Shown piece by piece: positions 49,235 through 59,440 of a stretch of DNA of 64,000 bases (position 1 is its first letter; every line of letters starts with the position of its first letter). The stretch is from Hyparrhenia diplandra (lineage: Eukaryota; Streptophyta; Magnoliopsida; Poales; Poaceae). The notes under the pieces were generated by a model. The model saw only the letters and a list, made by a program, of their open reading frames with translations. It was not told where the DNA came from and ran no database searches. The stretch spans positions 124,001 to 188,000 of the forward strand of contig JADLZK010001327.1 in NCBI GenBank assembly GCA_015847255.1, in the 5' to 3' direction. The position numbers and the translations under genes are program-made.

Positions 49235-49254
49235 TGTGGTGGCGGCCGCTTCAT
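45761..49254 (-). CDS. FYV7-like rRNA-processing protein, three exons
   Basis: Exons: 49254-49017, 46286-46183 and 46039-45761, about 206 residues. Exon 1 is a GC-rich low-complexity start (MKRPPPHARGGGG..) followed by ALSLAAFASAKSRNTGYNPA. Exon 2 has QFYKNAKLIS and a Lys/Gln-rich part. Exon 3 is highly charged (EEYERKRAEDEKAKKERDAV, a probable coiled coil) and ends KMFKKTRSGQPVMRYRIEHL. The basic, coiled-coil composition and this C-terminal KKT(R)xGQP block match the Fyv7/TAP26 family, nucleolar factors for 18S rRNA maturation in yeast. Exon 2 contains two shifts (an extra base in TTT 46278-46280, one missing near 46245-46249) that cancel by the end of the exon. Intron 1 is 2.7 kb and holds a decayed copy of exon 2. 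Confidence 0.72.
46606..46700. other. Possible CACTA transposon end
   Basis: CACTACAACGGATAAAGGCG resembles the terminus of a CACTA element and sits between the two copies of a duplicated segment. No matching inverted end (TTGTAGTG) was found nearby, so this is weak. Confidence 0.25.
46840..47425. repeat. Decayed duplicate of the exon 2 region of the FYV7-like gene
   Basis: This stretch is collinear with 45985-46560: (T)CCTGCATGGAATCACATCAAAAT, CTTGTCTCTGAAG, GGTTGTTTGA, AATTTAGCATTCTTGT, GCAATGGTTTCATGAATATA, GGGAAAATATAATTAAACA and CTGTAATGCC occur in the same order in both. It therefore includes the acceptor side of exon 3, intron 2, exon 2 and part of intron 1. Within the duplicate a GC-rich motif CAGCAGCGG(T/C)GGAGGTC is reiterated and the exon frame is lost. 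Confidence 0.85.
47530..47609. repeat. Exact 31-bp direct repeat
   Basis: GGTAACTCTCAAACAAGTTA followed by GGAGATGAGTA occurs at 47530-47560 and again at 47579-47609 without change, within intron 1 of the FYV7-like gene. Confidence 0.95.
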
Positions 49255-51908
49255 CTGCGCGTGCAAGAAACCCTAGAGGAATTGGCGTTCTGGAGCCCAA
49301 GTTTGATGAAGCCCATCGGTTTCCACTTGCTTTCTTGACAGATCATGGGCCCTTTGGGTCAAAAAGTGGGCCTTAGCTATTAGGCCGAATAATTGGGCCA
49401 TCCGCTCTATCGGCCCACTTCCGTTGCTTCTACTGTCTGCCCCACTATAAGTTGTTGCTCCATGTGAACAACATGATCTGAGTCCATGTGAACAACATGA
49501 TCTGAGCTTCTTCATCTTGCAATGCAAGGGAGCTTTAGCTTTCAGGGATCCTTAAGGGGTGTTTGGTAAAGGACACCGGTCTGGCCCGAGCCCCAAGCTG
49601 CATGAGACTTAAAGCACCTTGGACGAGACGGAGGGGTGTTGCGTGAGGGAGCCGGCTCTCACCTCTCACCTCCTTCCTTTGCCCATTGCTGTTCCTCACC
49701 TCCACTGCTTGGCCCCACCTCCACCGCCGCCGCCACCATCGGCTCTGGCAAGCCTCTACCTAGCTCCGGCGAGCCTCCTCCCTACTCCGGCAAGCCCTCT
49801 CTCGACTCCAACGAGCCCCATGCTCGAGATGGTCGCATGGACCTCTGCTCCTGCCCCGGCCTGGTTGCTCGTGGGAGCTCCAATGCGGGCATGTAGCCAG
49901 AGGCCGCAAGGGCGCTGACGAAGGAGGAGGAGGCGCTGTCGAGCCTAGACACGACGAGCGCTTGGATCGTGTACACCGGCTGCTTTGGTCTGAGGACCAA
50001 GTATGCGATGTCGACTGATATGTAGATGTCTTAGGTGTCCCAAGAGGACACTCCTCGCTAGTGATTTGCCTATATAGAGGACACAATATTGCAAAAAGTT
50101 TAGTAGCTAGGGAAAAATTTGTCGCCCAACTCCTCATAAATTTACCTCATAAATTTACTGTTGTTGTCTTGGTGACCCACTTCCTCCAATTGCAATAGGT
50201 CCAATCCTTTCTTTATTCTTTATTCTCATTTTTTTTGGGTGATTTAATTCCTTTCGTTAAGGACGTCACGTGTCCAACATGAATAATGCTTAATGCACAA
50301 TACGTTGAAGACGGACCTAGGGCATCCGTAATGGTTAGCTATTTAGCTAGCTAGATCTGGTGTGGGATGAAAAAAATAGGATAGAGTAGTCACTAGTGAC
50401 GAGTAAATAACTGATCTACGTAACCCAAAAATATATGAGAGGAGTATATGGATTCAATAGTATAAAAAATAATTTTTTTTATACCTTCACATTAGACTAC
50501 GTAGCTAGTAGTAGCTGTTTCATGGTATTACAAATCATGTTCACCGCATTGTTGAATGTTGACTTCACACTTTCTACAATCGAAGAGCTGATTTATAAAT
50601 TCGTCCTTTGGATGTCATTGACAGAACTAACAATATTATTATTTTTCTCCATCTTGTTCCGTCCAGTCTAGTCTAGATTAATTTAAATTGACTAGAAAAG
50701 AGTGTGCAAGCAAAGTATCAAAGAGTAGTATATAAAAACAGCAGACTAACGCCAAAAGATATGACGATGACGACTAGGCCCGGTGATTTGCGTGCGAGCG
50801 ACCCATGCCGTTGTGCATCTCATCTTCTTATCCTATTTTATCTTCTTTTTATCGATCACCTTCGCTGTGACCGACAACACCAATGAATCAACGACAAACA
50901 ATTTGATAGCTGCTGATTTTGACCTGATAAAAAAATATTTCTATGAGAAAAAAAAATAAGATAAAGCAAGATGAAACGAGAACAAGACGAACAATGAACA
51001 TTTTAAGATTTTGGAGGTCACAAATGTCCAAGGTGATTTTGGAGGTCACAAATAAGTTACAATGACCCTATACGTGGCCGAGGTCAATTAGCGTCACAAA
51101 TGGAGCAATAAAACTCATGGAGAAGAATAGTCGAAGTCGACCACTCGGCCGGTGGCTGCACCCCCTAAACCGGCTTAGCCAACTTATCGGTCGGCCCGGC
51201 CGACATGGTTGCCTAGAGTGGTCTGAAAACGGCTTAGCCGACTCTCGAATGCAAAGAATGCAAGAAACTTCATCATTGCATTCTTCTCGGTAGCAAGGAT
51301 GAGCTCTACATCGGTTTTACCGATTTCTAAATCGATTGATTACGCTATGTCCTTACTTGTTTAGTAGGTTGTTTGCAACCTGTAGTTCTAAAGCCCACTA
51401 ATGTGTTGGCGTGAACTTCGCTTTTTTGTTGTCTAAAGCCCGCTAATGTGGCGAACTTCGCTGGCGTGAACTCGCTTTTTGTGTGTCTAAAGCCCGCTAA
51501 TGTGTTGGCGCGAACTTGCTTTTTTGTGTCAAGGATCAAAGGAAAATCACAATACAATGATTCGTAAAACGTAACACTTGTACGATGTTTTTCTATCCAT
51601 GTAATATTTGATGAAACTAGTTTGTCGGCTGCAAAAAATAAAAAAATAAAAAAAAAAAAAAGGAGATTGGAAGACGGGCAGGCACGCACAGTTCGCACGC
51701 ATATGCAATCAAAGCGGTGGGGCCCAGCTCGAGGCTCGAGGACTCCTCCATGTCCCATGACGTCGCTTTTACTCTTCATCGTGGACCAATAAAACCAGGA
51801 GGAAAAGCAGCGCCTCGCGGACTCCCTTTTATCACGGCAATTTTACAAGGAGGCCCCTGCTCGCCCTCGCTATTTACGTCCCTGCCACGACCTCGCCCTC
51901 CTTTCCGC

Positions 51909-51939
<31 letters not shown>

Positions 51940-51943
51940 AGGG
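49255..51943. other. Intergenic region with tandem repeats, no supported gene
   Basis: A perfect 24-bp tandem duplicate (TCCATGTGAACAACATGATC + TGAG) is at 49459-49506. A GC-rich stretch at 49620-49990 has proline- and alanine-rich open frames on both strands but no family match. 50000-51340 is AT-rich with scattered transposon-like sequence. The last 200 bases are the GC-rich leader of the RING gene. Confidence 0.5.
51387..51530. repeat. Three-copy tandem repeat, 45-54 bp unit
   Basis: Units starting TCTAAAGCCC(A/G)CTAATGTG at 51387, 51432 and 51486 each contain (G)CGTGAACT and CGCTTTTTTG. The middle unit has an internal partial duplication. Confidence 0.92.
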
Positions 51944-54900
51944 ATGGGGAGCGCAGTTCCTCGGCGAGAACGACGTCGTCGTCGACGCGGGCCGCCGCGA
52001 CGGGAGGAGGTGGACCTCCGCGACGTGGGCAAGATGGAGCACGGGTGAGCGAGCGAGCGCGCGCGCCTTGTTCAATCCTTCCTCCCTTTGCTTCCGATCG
52101 ACGGAATCAATCTCTCGATTCGCTCCTTCCCGGTGCCGAATCGCTCTGCGTGCGCTACGTGGCTGCTTGATCTGCTTGCTACGCTCCCAGTGTTGGGATT
52201 GCCTGATTTTTGCTCGATTGCGCTCTCGTCCTTTGGTTTCCCCGATCCAATCCAAGGTGGCCTAGCTCCGCTCCGCTACCGCTATGCTTAACAATCTGCT
52301 CACCGTCAGGAATTCGCTCGTTGCCGCAGGTGCGAGCATTACCGGCGGAGGTGCAAGATCGTGGCGCCGTGCTGCAACCAGGTGTTCCCCTGCCGCCACT
52401 GCCACAACGAGGCTACGGTGAGCTAGTGTAGTGTCCCCCTTTCCTTTATCTTTTTCACAGAGATCAGTGTTGTGAGCAGGGTCTCTTTCATAAGTAGAAT
52501 AAGAACAGTACTGTATAACTTAGCGGAGCTTGTCTACTGGGGAACCCAATATCGTGCCTGCACTATATTTTTGCTTGCACCGAGGGGGACGGCATAGGCA
52601 TACTTATTAGGTTACAAAAAGGCGTACTTATTACATCCTGTGACCTGACATGAAAGGTCTGTAGTTTGGCTGTATACTTTTGTTAGTCTTAGATATTGAC
52701 TGTGTTCATTTTGGTTAAATTATGTACATGATAACTCAAAGTATTGAATTCAGTGGCGGCAATCTTGCGGCGTAGAGAAGTGTTCATGCAAGAAATTGTG
52801 AAACTAGGAACAAATCTCCTTAGCATATTACATATATGAATCTTGTGGTTCCTGGAATGGGAACTTGATAGTAGATTTCTGACATTGTGACTTTAGTCAT
52901 TTTTTGGAGCAATGAAACATAATGGATGTCTGAAATTGTGCCTTCTAAAATCGAAACATCTAGTTTAGGCAGGAATGGGAACTTGGTAGTAGATTTCTTA
53001 AATTGTGCCTTTAGTCATTTTTGGAGCAATGTAACATAATGGGTGTATGAAATTGTGCCTTCTAAAACTGAACCGTCAGGTTCTGGCACTCTGGAATGGC
53101 AACTTGATAGTAGATTTCTTAAATTGTGCCTTTAGTCATTTTTGGAGCAATGAATCATAATGGGTGTATGAAATCATGCCTTTCTAAAATTGAAACTTCT
53201 GGTTTTGGCACTATATGCAAATAACAGCTATTGCTAGAGCACTTCTTTTTCTTGAAAAAAAAAAAGATGACTTATATTGTTCTTTCTTCACTATAGGCTT
53301 CTGGAGATCGGCATACAATAGTTCGTCAGGATGTTAAAAAGTAAGTCTTCCATGTTTTTCTACTTTCTGTACAATTAATTGACTTTACCATGTTCAGCAA
53401 ATGTGGAAGATTAACTGTGTCTATTCTTGCAGGTAGTTTGCCTACTCTGTGAAACAGAACAGCCGGTATGACAAACTGCTGCAGAATTTTATTCAGTGCT
53501 CAAGTCACTTAAGGCTTATTGTGCTTAAACTGAAACTTCATTTTTGCTGTTTAGGTGTCACAAGTGTGCATAAGCTGTGGAGTCAATATGGGAGAGTACT
53601 TCTGTGATATATGCAAATTTTATGATGATGATGTATGTTTAAAGTTTGATGGCTTTTGTATTTGCTTTGTACCATTCATACCAACTGATGCACGCTGCTT
53701 CTTTTACAGACAGAGAAAGGGCAGTACCATTGCATTGATTGTGGCATATGCAGGTGAGCACAAAAGAAACTTTCACCAGTATATAAATTTTTATTAGGCT
53801 GATTTCTTATCATGCCATGTGTCCTCTCAATTCAACCAGGGTTGGTGGCAGGGACAACTTCTTCCACTGTGTAAAGTGTGGTATGCTTTACTTCAACCAA
53901 TTTGATTATGTGATTTTGAGTTGAATGTTCTTCCATACTCCATGGTGGTTATTCAATGTTTTTCCATACACAACAGTGGTGATTTTGAGTTGAACGTTCT
54001 TACATATGCAACACTGAAATAATTGAAGTCCAAATTCAACCTTTTGTCTCTAATGAAAAAAATTTCATACCCCCAAGTTGACGTCTGCAGATGGTATCAG
54101 TATAAATTAACATTAACCATCTAGGGCAATTGAAATTCAACAACACAGAAACAACATTCTAAATTTTATGTTCACTGGTAAAGCTTGCATGTTCCTATTC
54201 TTTATGTGGTAATGCTTATATGCTCTATTTCTTCCTGCTTCTTTTCTGCAATGCACAGGGTCTTGCTATTCTGTTCAACTGCGTGATATAACCATCAGTG
54301 TGTGGAGAACTCAATGAGGCAGAATTGCCCAATCTGTTATGAGGTAACATCGATAGCTTGTGCTGCTTCTGAAGCTAACTAGATATTATAACCGAACTAT
54401 GTCTGCAGTATCTATTTGACTCATTACAAGGAACAAGAGTTCTTAACTGTGGACACACAATGCACTTGACATGTTTTGAAGAGATGGTGGAGCATAACAA
54501 GTAAATATCTACACTTTGTTAATATATAATTGTAAGATACTTCATTTTCATTCTTTTGGTGTTTATGTTAACTTCTATTGGTGTTTGATGCTACAGATAC
54601 GCTTGTCCAATATGCTCTAAAACAGCTCTTGATATGTCACGTCATTGGGAGATGTTGGATCAAGAGGTATAATATTTGTTTTTTCACTGCAAGAAGCTTG
54701 TATACTGACAGAGAAACAGTTTTGATTGTAACTTAAGATTCAGAATTATAGGATGTGTATTCCTATCTATTAACAGAAATAATCTGGAAGCAGCGTCAGA
54801 AAAACAAACCTTTGAGCAATCAGGAGACATTCTTTCCAGATGATATGATAGTAAAAATAATATAATAGCATTTTGGTTTGTCATGAAACACTCCAGAAAA

Positions 54901-55543
54901 AAATATGTGTGTTGAATTTTTTTTGTTTTTTGGGAAACTGTGTTATTGTGTTTCCTGGTGTTTGCTGAATGACTGATGGCTAGTTCCTTGTCATTTTGTA
55001 GATCGAAGCCACAATCATGCCTCCTGTATATCGGTACAAGGTATTCTTTTATTCCTTTGTGGTGTACCTATGCAGACCAACTCCCAGCTAGCTTAGTACA
55101 TTAACCCAAGTTTACTATGTTTTGTGAACTTGATTATTGCTATGTAAATTAGAAATCTTCACCGATTGGCATGTTTCATAACCTACTTAGAAAATCTCTC
55201 TCTGATGAATCATCTTTGCTAGTGGACTAATAACAATCCTAAAGGAGGGAATAGGGAGCTCCCCATTCTGTTCTACTTTAACTAACCATTTGAATATATT
55301 AGAAAATAATACTGCCATGCTGATTCATTTGATGTAACTAAAGCTTTTTGTCCTCTGTGGGGAAACAATTGGCAGATTTGGGTGCTTTGCAACGACTGCA
55401 ACAAGGTCTCAGAGGTGAACTTTCATGTGATTGGCCACAAGTGCAGCCACTGCAGCTCGTACAACACCCGATCAACATCGCGCCCTGCAGATTCATCGGG
55501 AAGCAGCTCACCTTCGACAGACTCATCGGACAACAATATGTAG
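51944..55543 (+). CDS. CHY/CTCHY/RING zinc-finger E3 ubiquitin ligase (CHYR1/RZFP34 type)
   Basis: Twelve exons: 51944-52044, 52330-52417, 53298-53341, 53433-53465, 53555-53632, 53710-53753, 53840-53880, 54259-54343, 54409-54500, 54597-54666, 55002-55040 and 55376-55543, about 293 residues. The CHY finger is KMEHGCEHYRRRCKIVAPCC..VFPCRHCHNEA. Next come the CTCHY part (VCISCGVNMGEYFCDICKF..YHCIDCGICRVGGRDNFFHC) and a C3H2C3 RING (NCPICYEYLFDS..VLNCGHTMHLTCFEEM..YACPIC). Last is a C-terminal zinc ribbon (LCNDCNKVSEVNFHVIGHKC). A Ser-rich tail ends DSSDNNM. Relatives in Arabidopsis and rice act in ABA, drought and phosphate-starvation responses, and the human homologue is Pirh2. All metal ligands I expect are present. 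Two defects: A5 at the end of exon 3 (53337-53341, six expected for phase 0) and an extra AT at about 54286-54290. Confidence 0.93.
52853..53211. repeat. Three-copy 120-bp tandem repeat in intron 2 of the RING gene
   Basis: Units start GGAATGG(G/C)AACTTG(A/G)TAGTAG at 52853, 52972 and 53093 and contain TTTAGTCATTTTTGGAGCAA and GAAATTGTGCCTTCTAAAA. They differ by about 10 percent. Confidence 0.93.
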
Positions 55544-57234
55544 AGAAAAGCAGTGCCAGACCCAATACGATAGAAGAACTGAAGAAGGAACATTGTTTTG
55601 CAGCATGCGCGCCTGCCAAACACGAAGACTCCAATCCATTTAGCCCTTGATCCAACTCATTCCATGAGTCTTGGCTGTCGTGGGAAATTCCAACTTTGGG
55701 CATTGCTGGGTTAACCCACATGGCCAGGGTAGATGTTTGTTGAATCTTGGTGGCAGCCAGCCGTGATTGTATCACTGTGGGTGAAAACCCAGCATGTTAT
55801 GAATCGCATACTTACTGTAAGCTATAGCAGAAGATGGGGTGTACCCTGTACCCCTGACTGATGCCTGGTCTCTCTCTGCTTGTGCTGAACTGTTTCTGAA
55901 CTGCCGTGCTGTTCAGTAGCACTTATATATATTGCGTTTGTGTTTTCTGATCATCCGTCAGGGACGGCCAAGTGTGCGGTGAAATTGTAATTTACGCACT
56001 TGCAATGCATAAACAAAATCTTATATAGTAGATAGACGTATTTATTGATGGCAAGCTGCGGAGAGTCACCACAGTAGATGACAGGTTTTGACCTGCTGAC
56101 CGCAGATTCGAACACTCTGCCAGATGGAGGGACACTGCCGCCGTAGCCCTCGACGTGCCGCTGCGTGCTCTGGCCTGGCCGTCTTCACCAAGGTACGTAA
56201 GCGCCCTCCCTGCTTCGCTTATACTTGCTCTCATGTGGCAACTTTGCCAATTGCCGACCCTGCCATGGCTAAGGTTCACCCGGCCGTTTCTTGGGTCACA
56301 ACCCCAGCATCAGCTTCCTACTCTGAACTTCAGAAAGCAAATCCTACCAACGGCTGTAGCATGGTAATACTAAGCACAGATCATGCTCACAAGATAAAGT
56401 CCTACAAATTTCAACATGGTCTTCCTTGTCTTCGCACAGATCATGCTCACAAGAGGTTGCCTCAAACTTGTGAGAAGCTTAATGAATCCATACAGTAAAC
56501 CATAAGTCATTTCTCTAATTTTCTTCTATTCTGTTGTGATAATAGAGAACCAGTTTTTTTTCTCCCTCTGTGGATAGATGATGCGCCTCCTTTTAACCAT
56601 TGCTGCCTAAGTTAGCCCTGAGGAGCTCATATTAACAAGTGATTCATGACACACATCAAATTGATAGATACCAGTCTGTCAAATTTAGCACACCTACTTG
56701 AACATGGGTGTTTTATGGAATGGCTAACGTTATCTCTCCTTGAAGTTGAACATCCATCCATGTTGCAGCAACGAGGGAAATACAGTCACTGGAAACACAG
56801 AAAAGATATGCTGCCCGAGAGGACCACCCAACTTGGAACACTTACGCAACCATGCATCCGTATGTACATTGTGTATATATATCTTTTCTATCTACACTCT
56901 ATATACGTTGCCTATCTCTATCTCTTCTTTTAAAAAAAAGGGTGGTATATGGATGAAGTCAAGAAAAAAGATGCGCCGGTGTCCATCGCTACTACTGTGG
57001 CGCCACGCCGCGCATTGATCCTAGAGGATCCTTAGACAGAATGATATATATCATCATCGCTACTTTGACGTACAACAACATATGCTCGATGCTGATGGAA
57101 CCACCATCCTGCCCAGGGCATCGCTGTATGCAATTCGTCACGGAATCGATCCATCAAGGTCACAGAGTAGTAGCAATACTCCTCTTGGTGTCAACGGTCG
57201 TACAATCTTCCATATTGTTCTTTGTTTTTATTCG
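55544..57234. other. Intergenic region after the RING gene
   Basis: 3' UTR, then no recognisable gene. An ATG-led GC-rich frame at 56124-56190 followed by GTACGT could be a first exon, but no continuation was found. A 22-bp motif CACAGATCATGCTCACAAGA recurs at 56376 and 56436. Confidence 0.4.
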
Positions 57235-59440
57235 CACTACTACACATAGTTCTAGTGCCACCACACTATTGATAAGGGTATGCATAAAGGCGATTCTTTG
57301 AAAAATAGGTGGTATCATTGATTTAGGTCATTTGCCCAAGTACATGTGATTTAGGTCATTTTCCCAAGTACATGTCGTACCTCAAAACTTCATCTAATTC
57401 TGTTGAAGTTTTGTTGGTCTGAAATGCTTCAGTTAGGTATATGGTTACATTTCTTTGTTAGCTATGCATTTGAAGATTGAGATGCAATCTTACTTTGAAA
57501 AAAATGTGGTTCTAAAGATATCATGCCTCTTTCACTGAAAACAAACATTGTGCATCTTGAAAGAACAATGCAAAGAAAGAAGCATCCAAATCAACACAGC
57601 TCATCCAAAGGGGATTCTCTGAAGGTGACGATGAAAGGATGATAGAGTCAGTCTCTTAGACCTCATCGCATAGGTACATAGGATAGAGTCATAGACATCA
57701 ACTGGTCCCAATTGCCATGTTTGTATTGGAATTCAAATTGTTTACATTACATGGATGGATAGATTTTGATATGTAAGGATCTGTTAAAGCCGTCTGGTTT
57801 TGGTTTGAGCTAAGGAGCTACGCGTGATGCCTATGGGGAAAATGAACTTCAATTCCTAGCTAGATACTAGAGACCACTTGGACAAATGGGATGGCACAGA
57901 CCAAAGCATAAGATCCTCGTAGGTGTCGGCACATCATGGAACAGTGTAGCTCTCTAGGTTAGGTCTTGGCGCCTTGTGAAGCACATGGTATGGAATCATA
58001 AGCACAATGTGAATTGTACTATCACACGCATATATTTCTCTAGTGAAGATGAAAGCACTACAAAAACCATTTGTTCTAACTAAAAGTTGACTTGTATATC
58101 TCTGACAATTTCTTGAACTATGGTTGAACAAATCACAGGAACTGCTGATGAATCAAGCTATGGTTACTTTCTTCACTCATTTAAATTCTGTAATTTTCGT
58201 TTCTTGAAATGATGCACAGTAGGATTGGATTTGATCTGCCTAGAGGTAAACAACATGTTGCAGGAGCCACAATGCCCCTTGTGAAGTTGAGGAGTCATGA
58301 ACTAAGCAAACACCAAAAGGAATCAAAGGATTCTGGAGCAATGGAGATTGCTCTACAGAGCACTAGCTTTTCCCTGCTTGCTTTATTTCTTTTCCAGGTG
58401 AGTACTATCAAGGCCGGTATAGTGGATACGAATCTCTCTATCCAAATATTCAATCTTGCACGCTTGTGTCGGATGTTTGCGTCATGTATAAAAAAATATT
58501 GGAAAAGAAATTAGAGAAAAGATCAGATAATATCTGATGACTTCCTTCAGATGCCCCTGCAGCATCATACAGGTAGATAGCAACTGTGCCACAACATCTT
58601 TTTGCTCTAGCCTTGCTAGCTTTATCTCACGGAAGAGTTGTTTTGTAGGGAAGGATGATGCACCCACCAAGGATATGTAAAGAAAAGATTATTGCAGCGT
58701 CGGATCGTGGCATCGCAACGCCTCATATCTGATAAGGTCAGGCTGGTTTACAAAGCAGCGGCAGCTCAATCTGCTGAGAAAAGCCGCATGCAAGCAAGTT
58801 GCATGGTAGATATATCCGGTGCCACAGATAAGGCTACAGGTCAGTGAGGCGATGACTGGCTGTTTCAATTCGGATGCTATTCTGAAACTTGCTGCTGAGG
58901 GGATTGATCCGGTGGTTCCTTCGAAACCGGCTCTATCGATTGATCAGCTGGTCAGAATTGGTTCCATGTGTCGTATGACGAAGAGCAGCGGCCGTACCAT
59001 ACTAGTATTCGCAGTCACTGTTGGTTTTGGCAGTTGACAATTGCAGGAGCTTCACCACAACAACAATTTGCTGTTCCAGCTGTACATTCAGAAAATTCTC
59101 TGCTCTACGCAAGGCTGTGTGCATCCAAATATTGTATACACACACTCATCCTGAAGATCAGTTTGTGTCTGTGTCTGAATTTTGGTGTGATGACAGGGGG
59201 GAACTTTCACAACTAACTCAGTTAGATATTCTTGTAGAGTTCTTATGCATGCCCATGTCCTAAGTTGTCAATTGTTTAGTGTGTGATGATAAGACCACGG
59301 TTTTCATCGTCGGGTCACACAACGGTGCTGTTTTTTCGTGCCACTGCGCCCTACCGGCTTTTGAACCGGCGGTGAAAATAGTCAAACCACCGGTGGTGAA
59401 AACCGTGCTACGAAAAATAGTCAAACCATCTGTAGTAGTG
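57235..59440. mobile_element. Candidate non-autonomous CACTA element
   Basis: The left end is CACTACTACACATAGTT at 57235. The right end, read in reverse, is CACTACTACAGATGGTTT (59440 inward), so the inverted ends share CACTACTACA and further matches. The right subterminal region has alternating copies of ACCGG(C/T)GGTGAAAA and ATAGTCAAACCA, typical of CACTA subterminal repeats. The flanking trinucleotides (TCG and CGA) do not match, so the 3-bp target duplication is not confirmed. The interior includes frames at 58209-58400 and 58820-59040 that I do not recognise as transposase and that might be captured gene pieces. Confidence 0.5.

Noticed and set aside
49619..50137. Proline/alanine-rich frames on both strands
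   Set aside because: Repeat-driven composition, no family match, and no promoter or splice structure.
55338..55775. Minus-strand frame of 145 codons
   Set aside because: Antisense to the last exon of the RING gene, which encodes the zinc ribbon in the other direction.
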